A stretch of DNA of 64,000 bases. Source: Streptococcus sp. oral taxon 431. Lineage in GTDB: Bacteria > Bacillota > Bacilli > Lactobacillales > Streptococcaceae. Under the pieces are notes generated by a model. That model did no database searches, was not told where the DNA came from, and worked only from the letters and a program-made list of their open reading frames with translations. The translations under genes were made by a program, and so were the position numbers. The stretch's first letter is position 1; every line of letters starts with the position of its first letter. The stretch lies in NCBI RefSeq assembly GCF_001553685.1, contig NZ_CP014264.1, forward strand, positions 380,001 to 444,000. The letters run 5' to 3'. This document shows, piece after piece, positions 28,792 to 37,130 of this stretch.

Positions 28792-30081
28792 ATGGAAAAA
28801 ATTCTTTCTTTAGGTCTGACAGGTAAGAAATTACTTGTTCAGGGTTTCTTGTTTGTTCTGCTAGGTCTTATCTTGATGGTCACGGGAACTTGGTTGCCAG
28901 TGACGGTTATTCGACTGGTTCTGTTTTTAGCTTGGATAGCAACGGTCTTAGATTTAGTATTACGTATTTTCAAAAAAAGTCAGTCAACGGACACCTTGGG
29001 AGTTGCACTGGTTAAATTGTTAGTGATGGGATATTTGCTAGGCTCGAATCTTGCTACTGATGTGCCAATTTATATTTTGGCTCTTGTGATTGGAATTTAT
29101 CAGATTTTTCATGCTAGTATCAACCTTGTCACCTATGTTCTCTACCGCAAAAACAAAATTCGACCTCGTTTTCGTTTCTTACTAGATGGTCTCGTACTAG
29201 TTTTTCTTGGTGGGACTAGTCTTTTGTCCTCTACGGGAAATTCTGTCTTTCAACTCTTTGTTTTAGGGGCTTATTTTTGCCTTTATGGTGTGTCCAATAT
29301 CCGTGACGGTTTCTTATTTGAAAAGGAAATTGGGAAAAACCATCTCAAACGTCGTGTCAGAATGAGCTTACCTATTGCCCTAGCCGCTCTCATCCCTGCA
29401 AGAACTTTAGCAAAAATTAACAAATTTATGCTGGAAAATGCTGATGAGGAAGAAGATATCCATCTTGGAATGGTGAAGTCTGGTAAGACAGCGGAGCTTG
29501 AAATTTTCGTTCATACAGCGGAGACTTCTCTATTTTCAGCTATTGGTCATGTGGACCTTTGTTATCAAGGACGTGTGATTTCTTATGGAAACTATGATCC
29601 GTCATCTGAGACCTTATTTGGTATGGTTGGAGATGGTGTTTTATATTTTTGCGACCGTGATAAGTACATTGACTTATGTAAACGGGAGAGTCAAAAAACG
29701 CTATTTGGTTACGGAATAGATTTGACACCGGAAATGGAAGAAGCGGTTCAGGAAAAATTAGCTGAATTAAAACAACTAACGATTCCATGGGAGCCAAGTG
29801 CGGATAAAATCACGACAGGTGATGGTAAGGAAGACTACACCTACGCTTATAAAATCAGACATGAGACGGATGGGGAACTTTATAAATTTATCAAATCTAA
29901 GTTTAAATCCTACTTTGTCTTATCCACAAATTGTGTGCTCCTGGCAGATACCATAGTCGGTCAGGCTGGAACAGATATCCTCTCACCCAAAGGATTTATC
30001 GCACCAGGAACTTACCAAGCTTACCTTGACCGAGAGTTTGAAAAACCAAATAGTATAGTCGTATCTAAACATGTTTATTAA
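28792..30081 (+). CDS. Membrane protein: HdeD/DUF308-like N-terminus fused to a permuted-papain-like domain
   Basis: 429 residues. Residues 1-175 contain six hydrophobic segments like HdeD/DUF308 proteins. Residues about 225-420 form a soluble domain with IGHVDLCYQGRVISYGNYD (H253) and, much later, STNCVLLADTIVGQAG (C381). A histidine preceding the cysteine is the order found in permuted NlpC/P60-type hydrolases, so a cysteine peptidase or amidase on the membrane is plausible. This is my inference from motif order. AAGGT ribosome site. The AI-2E transporter gene starts 9 bases after its stop. Confidence 0.7.
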   Translation: MEKILSLGLTGKKLLVQGFLFVLLGLILMVTGTWLPVTVIRLVLFLAWIATVLDLVLRIFKKSQSTDTLGVALVKLLVMGYLLGSNLATDVPIYILALVIGIYQIFHASINLVTYVLYRKNKIRPRFRFLLDGLVLVFLGGTSLLSSTGNSVFQLFVLGAYFCLYGVSNIRDGFLFEKEIGKNHLKRRVRMSLPIALAALIPARTLAKINKFMLENADEEEDIHLGMVKSGKTAELEIFVHTAETSLFSAIGHVDLCYQGRVISYGNYDPSSETLFGMVGDGVLYFCDRDKYIDLCKRESQKTLFGYGIDLTPEMEEAVQEKLAELKQLTIPWEPSADKITTGDGKEDYTYAYKIRHETDGELYKFIKSKFKSYFVLSTNCVLLADTIVGQAGTDILSPKGFIAPGTYQAYLDREFEKPNSIVVSKHVY

Positions 30082-30090
30082 GGAGAATTT

Positions 30091-31179
30091 ATGAATTTAG
30101 TAAAAAAATACACCCCATTAATACTTTTTATAGGGCTGGTTACTCTTGTAATTCTGAATGCATCAAGCTTTATATCAGGGGCAGTATCTCTCTTTGAAGT
30201 AACTTCTACCTTGATTTATGGTGCTGTCATTGCTTTTGTGCTCAATGTTCCCATGAAAAAAATTGAAGAATTCCTAGTTAAAATGAAGGTAAAGGCAGGG
30301 TTGCGCCGTCCGATTGCCATGGTACTTGTTTTCCTAGCTCTTATCTTAATCGTGATTGCTCTTTTGGTTTTGGTGCTGCCAACCCTAGCTCAGACTATTA
30401 GTCAGCTGGGAACAGTCCTTTCAACAGTCCTTACTCAACTTGGGAAATTGCTAGGCAGCTCGGAATTTGTAACCAAAGACATGTTGTCAACTATCGTATC
30501 AGGCATACAGGGACAATCTAGTTCTATTAGCCAAGCTTTGATAGGTTTTTTATCAGGTCTGACTAGTAATATCGGCAATATTTTTTCAAGTTTGATGAAT
30601 GCCTTTTTGATTATAGTCTTCACCTTTTCATTTTTATCCAGTAAGGAACATTTGGCAGCGATGACGAGTCGACTTCTAAAAGTTTTTCTTCCAGAGAAGG
30701 TGGTGATAAAGTTGACTTACATTGGACAAGTAGCACTAGAGACTTATGACCAATTTTTGATGAGTCAGCTGATTGAAGCAGTTATCATAGGAGTTATGAT
30801 AGCGGTTGGTTACAGCATGTTTGGGATACCCTATGGAGTAATGACAGGTATCTTTGCAGGAGTGCTATCGTTCATTCCTTATGTAGGGCCTATGATTGCT
30901 TGTGTTGTGGGAGCGATTTTTATCTTCACAGTGAGTCCTACTCAAGCCTTACTTTCTCTTCTTCTATATCAAGTTATACAGCTGATTGAAGGAAACCTTA
31001 TTTATCCAAAAGTTGTAGGTCAGTCTATTGGTTTGCCAGCTCTTTTCACACTTGCAGCAGCTAGTATCGGAGGGAATCTTTTCGGACTGCTTGGAATGAT
31101 ATTCTTTACCCCCGTATTTGCTGTTATCTATCGACTGGTTAAAGAATTTGTCGTTGCAAAGGAAAATCAGGTAGATTAA
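30091..31179 (+). CDS. AI-2E family transporter (PerM/YdiK-like)
   Basis: 362 residues with about eight membrane segments; the central part has long hydrophobic helices after a soluble helical region near 100-165. The C-terminal block GIPYGVMTGIFAGVLSFIPYVGPMIACVVGA and LIYPKVVGQSIGLPALFTLAAASIGG is diagnostic for the family. Members export autoinducer-2 or act as Na/H antiporters; which applies here cannot be seen. AAGGAG ribosome site. Second gene of a pair with the peptidase-like membrane protein. Confidence 0.9.
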   Translation: MNLVKKYTPLILFIGLVTLVILNASSFISGAVSLFEVTSTLIYGAVIAFVLNVPMKKIEEFLVKMKVKAGLRRPIAMVLVFLALILIVIALLVLVLPTLAQTISQLGTVLSTVLTQLGKLLGSSEFVTKDMLSTIVSGIQGQSSSISQALIGFLSGLTSNIGNIFSSLMNAFLIIVFTFSFLSSKEHLAAMTSRLLKVFLPEKVVIKLTYIGQVALETYDQFLMSQLIEAVIIGVMIAVGYSMFGIPYGVMTGIFAGVLSFIPYVGPMIACVVGAIFIFTVSPTQALLSLLLYQVIQLIEGNLIYPKVVGQSIGLPALFTLAAASIGGNLFGLLGMIFFTPVFAVIYRLVKEFVVAKENQVD

Positions 31180-31275
31180 GAAAGACTGAATTTAATAAGA
31201 TATACTGAGAAGAGAGTGAGAGATTCTCTTCTCTTTTATTTTTAAATACTTTGCTACAAAAAGCTATTGGACGTA

Positions 31276-31303
31276 AAAAAGCCTTGATTTCAAGGCTTTT
31301 TCC
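31276..31303 (-). terminator. Hairpin beside the degenerate tRNA-Lys
   Basis: AGCCTTG and CAAGGCT pair around ATTT, with A- and T-runs on the two sides. Bidirectional; would also serve the AI-2E gene. Confidence 0.65.
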
Positions 31304-31315
31304 TGTTGATTTAGA

Positions 31316-31388
31316 TGCCCCTACAAGGGCTCGAACCTGCGCCCCATAGATTAAGAGTCTACTGCTCTACCAACTTAGCTAAAGAGGC
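31316..31388 (-). pseudogene. Degenerate tRNA-Lys(CTT) copy, probably non-functional
   Basis: A 73-nt sequence aligned over its full length with the intact tRNA-Lys at 32317. The anticodon arm is intact (CTT at 34-36). Breaks elsewhere: acceptor pair 7-66 is T-T, D-stem pair 13-22 is A-G, and T-stem pairs 49-65 and 50-64 fail. Homology continues on both sides, including the flanking AGCCTTG hairpin and an AAAAAGCTG run, so it arose by duplication of a segment larger than the tRNA. It may still be called a tRNA by some software. Confidence 0.65.
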
Positions 31389-31450
31389 AACAGAAAAAGC
31401 TGAGAATGTAACTTCCCAGCTATTTTAATATGCCCAAAATGGCAGCTAGA

Positions 31451-31966
31451 TTATTTACGAAAGGCATCAAGGATATAGGTGAAACCAACAATTAAAAATG
31501 CAAAGGCAACGACATAAACGACAAAGACACTTGTAGCTACTGGATTGAACAAAATCACTAGACCTAGTAAAAATGCAAGCAACGCTATCCACATGATATG
31601 GTTGCCAATAATAGGGAAAATCAATCCCAGACGATTGCCTTTAAAGAAAACTATAATGGCTTCTACAATTAACCAAATCCCTAAAATAATTGGAATGACA
31701 ACTGGCAGCGTCACAAAGCCATAGGCAACGAGGTAAAGAGCTAAGAGAAGATTAACAATCCCTTGGAAAAGATGAGCTGGTGAGCGAAGCTCTTTTGGTA
31801 CAGAGAAATAGCCTAAAATAGCTGCTATGGAAGCAACCAGTAAACCAAATGCAATCCACCAGCTGTAAGCAACAAGATTAGCTACTGGGTCTGTAAATAG
31901 AAAGAGTGCTAAAAGGACAAAAATAACTCCTGCAAGGAATAGCGATAAACGATTAGAAAATTTCAT
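31451..31966 (-). CDS. HdeD / DUF308 family membrane protein
   Basis: 171 residues with six hydrophobic segments in three hairpins, the DUF308 repeat pattern shared with HdeD acid-resistance proteins. Charged residues are few (mostly N-terminal and the ending DAFRK). It lies alone between the two tRNA-Lys copies, transcribed in the same direction as them from a promoter at 32010-32038. The related domain also forms the N-terminus of the protein at 28792, so two DUF308 proteins lie within 3 kb. Confidence 0.82.
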   Translation of the reverse strand: MKFSNRLSLFLAGVIFVLLALFLFTDPVANLVAYSWWIAFGLLVASIAAILGYFSVPKELRSPAHLFQGIVNLLLALYLVAYGFVTLPVVIPIILGIWLIVEAIIVFFKGNRLGLIFPIIGNHIMWIALLAFLLGLVILFNPVATSVFVVYVVAFAFLIVGFTYILDAFRK

Positions 31967-32009
31967 TTCAAGACCATCCTGTTATATAGTATAGTTTAAT
32001 AGTAAAAAT

Positions 32010-32038
32010 ATTATACACCTTTTTAGAGGAAATATCAA
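32010..32038 (-). promoter_or_regulatory. Promoter of the HdeD-like gene
   Basis: On the minus strand TTGATA (32038-32033), 17-base spacer, TATAAT (32015-32010). The remainder of the 31967-32316 gap holds an AGAGAAGA/TCTTCTCT hairpin (about 32116-32140) and a GGGGCAAAT direct repeat near 32239-32257. Confidence 0.7.
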
Positions 32039-32276
32039 TAAACTAAATGGAAAATTTGGAAGTTTCAGTCTGATTCATGAAAAGAAAATCAGTTTTTATT
32101 ATTTTGAAAATAAAAAGAGAAGATAAAATTTGTCTTCTCTACATGAAAATATTGTATGGCATCAAAGCAAAAGTAACTGGCTTTACACTATTTGTTAAGA
32201 TGTAATTTGATTCAAAAAGAAAAGATAGATTTAAAAGTGGGGCAAATGATGGGGCAAATCAGTTACAGACAAGCAA

Positions 32277-32302
32277 AAAAGCCTTGTAAATCAAGGCTTC
32301 TT
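32277..32302 (-). terminator. Terminator of the 6S RNA / tRNA-Lys transcript
   Basis: AGCCTTG and CAAGGCT pair, followed on the minus strand by a T-run, 15 bases past the tRNA 3' end. Confidence 0.75.
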
Positions 32303-32316
32303 CCTGTTGATTTAGA

Positions 32317-32389
32317 TGCCCCCTGCAGGACTCGAACCTGCGACCCATAGATTAAGAGTCTACTGCTCTACCAACTGAGCTAAGGAGGC
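32317..32389 (-). tRNA. tRNA-Lys (CTT anticodon)
   Basis: Perfect cloverleaf of 73 nt without encoded CCA. Acceptor GCCTCCT pairs with AGGGGGC (one G-T), D-arm GCTC/GAGC, anticodon loop CTCTTAA with anticodon CTT, T-arm GCAGG/CCTGC with TTCGAGT loop. Reads lysine AAG codons. It begins 6 bases after the end of the 6S RNA T-run, so it may be cotranscribed or simply follow it. A damaged copy lies 1 kb away. Confidence 0.97.
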
Positions 32390-32394
32390 AAATA

Positions 32395-32584
32395 AAAAGC
32401 TGTATTGGTGCCGAAACTTCACGGTTTGTATTGAACCCGCGCAATTAAGCAGGTGGGCAACTCGCTCTAACTGAAGCTGTTTCCGTGTGAGACGGCCTAC
32501 ATGCTGTTAGAAGACTTTTGTTTCCCTAATAATACAAAAAATAGTCGGTCAACACTTAAATGTGAAGTCGTACACCACAGCGTT
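32395..32584 (-). ncRNA. ssrS: 6S RNA (regulator of RNA polymerase)
   Basis: About 190 nt. The two ends form a long interrupted closing stem: GCTGT/ACAGC, GGTG/CACC and CTTCAC/GTGAAG from outside in, and inside TTGTATT pairs with AATACAA, leaving a large central bubble. This is the 6S shape, mimicking an open promoter that binds housekeeping RNA polymerase. TATAAT at 32596-32591 sets the start; a T-run after ACAGC ends it. The call is by shape, size and position beside rarA and tRNA-Lys; the sequence itself was not matched to a model. Confidence 0.75.
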
Positions 32585-32590
32585 TCTATG

Positions 32591-32596
32591 ATTATA
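32591..32596 (-). promoter_or_regulatory. -10 box of the 6S RNA promoter
   Basis: Consensus TATAAT on the minus strand, 7 bases before the predicted 5' end. The -35 region is only a T-run. Confidence 0.55.
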
Positions 32597-32651
32597 TGAT
32601 ACCACTTTTTCAAAAAAAATCAAGGGAAAATTAAAAATTTTGAAAAGGATT

Positions 32652-33923
32652 TCATAAGTTTCGTAATTTATCAATGGTTTCCTTGCGTTGAGCCAGGGCC
32701 CGTTCGTATTTTCCACTATCTTCTGGAGAAAAGTAGTGGTGGTCACGGATTTTTTCTGGTAGGTATTCTTGCTTGACCCAGTGACCAGGATAATTATGTG
32801 GATAGAGATAATTTTGGGCGTTACCTAATTCCTTGCTGCCGCTATAATGTCCATCTCTCAAGTGACGTGGAATCGGTAGATGCCCCGATGTTTTAAGATC
32901 AGCCAAGGCCTTATCTATAGCCACGTAGGCTGAGTTAGACTTAGGTGAAAGTGCCAGATCAATGACGACATTGGCAATGAGGATACGAGCCTCTGGGAAG
33001 CCGATTCTTTGCGCAGCATCCAAAGCAGTTACGGTATGGATTTGCGCTTCTGGATTAGCTAAGCCAATATCTTCATAAGCAATCACAGTCAAACGACGAG
33101 CTAGGCTAGGAAGGTCACCAGCTTCTATCAAGCGAGCAGCATAGTGGAGACTAGCATCGACATCGGATCCACGGATGGATTTTTGCAGGGCAGATAGAAC
33201 ATCATAGTGTCCGTCTCCATCCTTGTCCATAGTGATGTAGCTTCTCTGAAGACTATTTTCCATGATGTCGAGGGTGATGTGGCGGACACCGTCATCATTT
33301 TCTGGGGTGGAGAGAACTGCTAAATCAAGCGAATTAAAGGCAGAACGGAGGTCTCCGTTGGTAGATGTTGCGATAAAATCAAGGGCATCATCATCTAACT
33401 CAACAGGGGACTCAAAACCTCGTTCAGGGTCAGTTATGGCTATTTGAATGGCTTCTTTGACATCTTGGTTAGACAAGGGTTCCAACTCAAAAATCTGAAC
33501 ACGACTGCGGATGGCTGGAGTGACAGAAAAGAAAGGATTTTCAGTTGTCGCCCCGATCATGATGACTAGACCGCTTTCCAAAAGAGGAAGGAGAAAGTCT
33601 TGTTTCGTCTTGTCAAGACGATGAATCTCGTCTAGTAGCAGTACAAGGCTACCTGAGAATTTAGCTTCCTCAGCGATTTCTTGGAGGCGTTTTTTACTAT
33701 CAACTGTCGCATTGAAGGTCCGAAAAGCATACTTGGTCGTTCCAGCGATGGCTGAAGCGATACTGGTTTTTCCGATGCCTGGAGGTCCGTAGAGGATCAT
33801 AGAGGATAGGCGATTTGCTTCCACCATACGGCGGATAATCTTGCCTGGTCCAACTAGATGCTCCTGACCGATGACCTGGTCGATGGTTTTGGGGCGCATA
33901 CGAAGCGCGAGATTGTCTGGCAT
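32652..33923 (-). CDS. rarA: Replication-associated recombination protein A (RarA/MgsA)
   Basis: AAA+ ATPase acting at stalled replication forks. 423 residues. Walker A YGPPGIGKTS (about 45-54), Walker B LLLDEIHRLDK, sensor-1 GATTENP and the tetramerisation domain ending in GHWVKQEYLPEKIRDHHYF. The start at 33923 (MPDNLALRMRPK) has AAAGGA upstream; an earlier ATG lacks a ribosome site. Monocistronic, stop 68 bases from the 6S RNA start region. Confidence 0.95.
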   Translation of the reverse strand: MPDNLALRMRPKTIDQVIGQEHLVGPGKIIRRMVEANRLSSMILYGPPGIGKTSIASAIAGTTKYAFRTFNATVDSKKRLQEIAEEAKFSGSLVLLLDEIHRLDKTKQDFLLPLLESGLVIMIGATTENPFFSVTPAIRSRVQIFELEPLSNQDVKEAIQIAITDPERGFESPVELDDDALDFIATSTNGDLRSAFNSLDLAVLSTPENDDGVRHITLDIMENSLQRSYITMDKDGDGHYDVLSALQKSIRGSDVDASLHYAARLIEAGDLPSLARRLTVIAYEDIGLANPEAQIHTVTALDAAQRIGFPEARILIANVVIDLALSPKSNSAYVAIDKALADLKTSGHLPIPRHLRDGHYSGSKELGNAQNYLYPHNYPGHWVKQEYLPEKIRDHHYFSPEDSGKYERALAQRKETIDKLRNL

Positions 33924-34038
33924 AGCAGTCCTTTCTAACATGGATTTTCTGATACGAATGTGGTAAGATGGTAGTATCTATTTTAGCATATTTCCGAGCA
34001 TTCGGGGCGATTTAAGAGTCGTATAGAAAGAGGACAAA

Positions 34039-34509
34039 ATGGCAACATACGGATTTTTAGATGTTTTACAAGAAGAGTTGGAAAAGAACTTTCCTTTTGA
34101 TTATGAGATTAGTTGGGACAAGCGTAATCATGCGGTTGAAGTGAGTTTTCTATTAGAGGCACAAAATGCTGCAGGGGTGGAGATGTTAGATGAAGACGGA
34201 GAGGTTTCGTCAGATGATATCCTTTTTGAAGAAGCGGTACTTTTTTACAACCCTGCCAAGTCAACAGTTAATGCAGAAGACTATCTCACAGTCATCCCTT
34301 ATTTGCCGAAGAAAGGTTTTTCTCGTGAGTTTTTAGCTTATTTTGCGCTATTTCTTAAAGATACTGCAGAGGTTGGACTAGATGCCCTCATGGACTTTTT
34401 GGAAGACCCAGAAGCAGAAGAATTCGTCATGGAATGGAACCAAGAAGTCTTTGAAGAAGGAAAAGTTGGATTGGAAGAAGGAGAATTTTACCCTTATCCG
34501 AGATACTAG
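34039..34509 (+). CDS. DUF3013 family protein
   Basis: 156 residues, very acidic (many Glu/Asp), no membrane segment. The start MATYGFLDVLQEELEKNFPFDYEI and ending FYPYPRY are those of the DUF3013 family, limited to streptococci and relatives, with no known function. An AAAGAGGA ribosome site stands before the ATG. First in a same-strand cluster with an M50 peptidase and an unknown protein, 18 bases apart. Confidence 0.8.
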   Translation: MATYGFLDVLQEELEKNFPFDYEISWDKRNHAVEVSFLLEAQNAAGVEMLDEDGEVSSDDILFEEAVLFYNPAKSTVNAEDYLTVIPYLPKKGFSREFLAYFALFLKDTAEVGLDALMDFLEDPEAEEFVMEWNQEVFEEGKVGLEEGEFYPYPRY

Positions 34510-34527
34510 GAGTTGGTTGGAGATTTT

Positions 34528-35601
34528 ATGAAGAAAATTGGGATTTATTTGGTTTATGTGCTAGCTTTTGTATTTATTATGCTAGCTTTTGCTTGTGGAA
34601 CAATCGCATTTGCAGAGTTGGGGTATTCCGCAGTTTTAGTCTTTACTTTTGGTTATGCCTTCGCTCTTCTAAGTATGTATTTAATCTTTATTCTTCATGA
34701 GTTGGGACATGCTTTTTGTGGCTACTTGACAGGCTATCGGCTGGTGGCTTTTGGATTAGGGAACTTTCTTTTAACCAAAAAGTCAGGAAGGCTTCATCTT
34801 AGTCGAACAGCAGTTATAAAAAATGTTGGTGCTCAGTATATTGGTTTAAAAGAGAATGAAAGTGATCAAAGAATCATCTTGATGCTTTCAGGAGGCTTGA
34901 TAGTTCACCTTTGCTTGATATTATTGGCAACACTTTTTGGTTTTTTGACAACAAACTGGTATTTTGCAGGCACTTGGATTTGTCTAAATTTATCTCTTCT
35001 TTTATTCAATGCTCTGCCAGTTGGGATTACCGATGGAGCAAAAATTTGGGAATTGCTACAACACCCTGAAAATACGAAATACGCCTACCTGATGTTGAGG
35101 CATTCTGCCCAGACCTTGCTAGCTCCTCAAGAATATGATTTAAAAGACTTTATCATGTCTGTTGATGAGGATGTGAGAGGGAGTTTTGCAGAAAGTGTTC
35201 AGACTCTTCAGGGATTGGTATTCATATTGGATGATAATATAGAGCTTGCAAAGCAACAGTTTCAGTCTGTGTTAGAGAAAACAGATAATCCAATGTCTAA
35301 ATCTATTTCTCAATTATACCTTCTTCAAATTGCTCTGATAGAAGGAGATAATAAGAAGGCGGAAGAATATGCAAGTATTCGAGGGGTCAAATCCTTTTTA
35401 TCTCTAAAAACAGCAGATATGCAGGTCATTCAAGCTTGGTATCAATTTAAGGCAAAGAAAGATGTAGTTCAAACTCACAAGGCTATGAAGATTGCTAGAC
35501 AAAAAATGAATAGCAGCCGGATGTTACGGGATGAGAAATCCTACTACCAGCAGTGGTTAGATGAGTTGGAACAAGCCATACAGGAAGAAGAGACTCAGTG
35601 A
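34528..35601 (+). CDS. M50-type zinc membrane peptidase (site-2 protease-like)
   Basis: 357 residues from the ATG at 34528, which follows TTGGAG. Four or so membrane segments in the first 165 residues. The zinc site is HELGH at 57-61 inside a hydrophobic helix, and the third ligand is D169 in NALPVGITDG (161-170), typical of intramembrane S2P proteases. The C-terminal half (about 180-357) is soluble and helical, with repeat-like helix pairs (QTLQGLVFILDDN, QLYLLQIALIEGDN) suggesting TPR-type substrate recruitment. Substrate unknown; pheromone or anti-sigma cleavage is possible. Confidence 0.8.
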   Translation: MKKIGIYLVYVLAFVFIMLAFACGTIAFAELGYSAVLVFTFGYAFALLSMYLIFILHELGHAFCGYLTGYRLVAFGLGNFLLTKKSGRLHLSRTAVIKNVGAQYIGLKENESDQRIILMLSGGLIVHLCLILLATLFGFLTTNWYFAGTWICLNLSLLLFNALPVGITDGAKIWELLQHPENTKYAYLMLRHSAQTLLAPQEYDLKDFIMSVDEDVRGSFAESVQTLQGLVFILDDNIELAKQQFQSVLEKTDNPMSKSISQLYLLQIALIEGDNKKAEEYASIRGVKSFLSLKTADMQVIQAWYQFKAKKDVVQTHKAMKIARQKMNSSRMLRDEKSYYQQWLDELEQAIQEEETQ

Positions 35602-35629
35602 GCTGAGAAATAGAAAAGGGAGCTGTCCG

Positions 35630-36163
35630 ATGCTTCAGAAATTTAAGCGGTTATTTAGTAAAAAATCCCAAGAACGTGAGTCGTTCCTTCCCCGCAATCG
35701 CTTTGCGGATCTAGATTTCGAGAGAGTATTGAAGTCAGGAACTCGTCGCCTTGTTAATGAGGAAGGACGCTATGCTGAGGATGGGAAAATCACAGAACTT
35801 GAATTTCCTGAAGATTTTGTGGAATTTGAATTTCTAGTTGGTTTTAAGACGGAGGAAGAAGAGCAGTTTCAGCAACTATTAGCTCGTTTAAATAGTATTG
35901 ATAATGCTATTCAGTCCTATTTGGAAAGCGAGTTGCAACAACCCATCCCTCAGTATGCTAAGGATCTAGGCTATACTCAGAATAGGTGGGAGAAAACCTT
36001 TTACTTCCATCCTTGGATATTAAGTGGTGAGGAAAACCCGCCTAATCTTCGCTATGTTGCAGATTATGTAAACGATGAGTTTACGGTTTATTTTGCTAAA
36101 AAACATGGCAGATGGCAAGCATACTGGGATGCAGAGTGCCAAAAAGTAATCGAAGAAAGCTAG
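35630..36163 (+). CDS. Uncharacterised 177-residue acidic protein
   Basis: Start set at 35630 (MLQKFKRLFSKKS) after AAGGGAG; an upstream in-frame ATG overlaps the peptidase gene and has no ribosome site. A basic N-terminal 15 residues is followed by an acidic, mixed alpha/beta soluble domain; the middle carries FVEFEFLVGFKTEEEEQFQ and the end FTVYFAKKHGRWQAYW. No motif I recognise. It follows the M50 peptidase by 28 bases and is likely cotranscribed. Confidence 0.65.
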   Translation: MLQKFKRLFSKKSQERESFLPRNRFADLDFERVLKSGTRRLVNEEGRYAEDGKITELEFPEDFVEFEFLVGFKTEEEEQFQQLLARLNSIDNAIQSYLESELQQPIPQYAKDLGYTQNRWEKTFYFHPWILSGEENPPNLRYVADYVNDEFTVYFAKKHGRWQAYWDAECQKVIEES

Positions 36164-36212
36164 CTCGTATTTTCCTAGAGAGTAATTGTTATCATAGAAA
36201 AGAGTAAATATC

Positions 36213-36647
36213 ATGGAATTATTGGATAGCAGAATGGATTTCCAAGGTTGCAAGATTGCCTTGATTTGTGGGGATAAGGTCTTGACTATCTTACGTGATG
36301 ACAAGGACGATATCCCTTGTCCCAACATGTGGGAGTTGCCAGGTGGTGGTCGTGAAGGAAACGAAAGCCCTTTCGAGTGCGCAGCGCGTGAAGTTTATGA
36401 GGAATTGGGAATTCATTTATATGAAGACTGTCTGCTTTGGAGCAAGATTTATCCTAGCGTAATCTTTAAAGACAAGCAATCGGTCTTTATGGTTGGTCAG
36501 CTAAGACAAGAACAATTTGACAATATCACCTTTGGAGATGAAGGTCAGGCTTATAAGCTGATGCCCGTTGAAGAATTTCTCACTTCTAAACAGGCAGTGC
36601 CTCAGCTACAGGGGAGATTGAGGGATTATTTGGAGGAAAGTTTATGA
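36213..36647 (+). CDS. NUDIX hydrolase
   Basis: 144 residues. The NUDIX box starts GGGREGNESPF and ends REVYEELGI, with the metal-binding REVYEE glutamates present. Such enzymes cleave nucleoside diphosphates linked to another moiety; the exact substrate cannot be told, though a MutT-like oxidised-nucleotide role is one option. The stop overlaps the next start as ATGA, so it is coupled to the broken acetyltransferase gene. Confidence 0.88.
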   Translation: MELLDSRMDFQGCKIALICGDKVLTILRDDKDDIPCPNMWELPGGGREGNESPFECAAREVYEELGIHLYEDCLLWSKIYPSVIFKDKQSVFMVGQLRQEQFDNITFGDEGQAYKLMPVEEFLTSKQAVPQLQGRLRDYLEESL

Positions 36648-37117
36648 TAACACTTGTTCGAGCGGGAGCAGAGGATTTAGAAACTATTATTGCAATTCAG
36701 AGAGCCAGCTTTAAGGCTGTTTATGAAAAATACCATGATGAATATGACCCTTATCTCGAGGACCGCGAACGAATCAAATGGAAATTAGTCGAGCGTCCCA
36801 ATAGCTATTACTACTTTGTAAAATAAGATGAAGAAAACATCGGATTTTTACGAGTTCAGACCAATGCCGAGTTAACGAATGCTTGGTTGGGAACGGCAGC
36901 GATTTTGCCTCAGTATCAAGGACAAGGGTATGGATCTAAAGGTTTAAGCTTACTGGAAAAAGAATTTCCAACCATCACACAATGGGATTTGTGTACGGTA
37001 TTACAGGATGCGGGAATGGTTGCCTTCTACGAGAAGAATGGCTACCGTCAAACTCATATCGAGCCTGAAAAAGAAGGCATGGATATGGTCTACATGAAAA
37101 AATTGATAGAGAAATAG
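36644..37117 (+). pseudogene. GNAT acetyltransferase gene broken by an in-frame stop
   Basis: One continuous reading frame encodes a GNAT protein, MITLVRAGAEDLETIIAIQ to DMVYMKKLIEK, but codon 61 (36824-36826) is TAA. Before it lies the N-terminal alpha/beta part; after it, DEENIGFLRVQ and the acetyl-CoA loop QYQGQGYGSKG (Q-x-x-G-x-G) plus VAFYEKNGYRQ continue without a shift. Only the single codon is wrong, so the damage is recent, or a sequencing error. The start overlaps the NUDIX stop. Confidence 0.85.
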
Positions 37118-37130
37118 AAAGGATGGTTCA

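Noticed and set aside
32220..32316. The GGGGCAAAT direct repeat next to tRNA-Lys as the tail of a phage integrase gene.
   Set aside because: No reading frame with integrase motifs (Arg-His-Arg-Tyr) is present, so only an attachment-site relic can be considered.
36887..37117. Second half of the GNAT gene as an independent small protein.
   Set aside because: It begins in mid-domain, has no ribosome site and continues the frame of the first half exactly.
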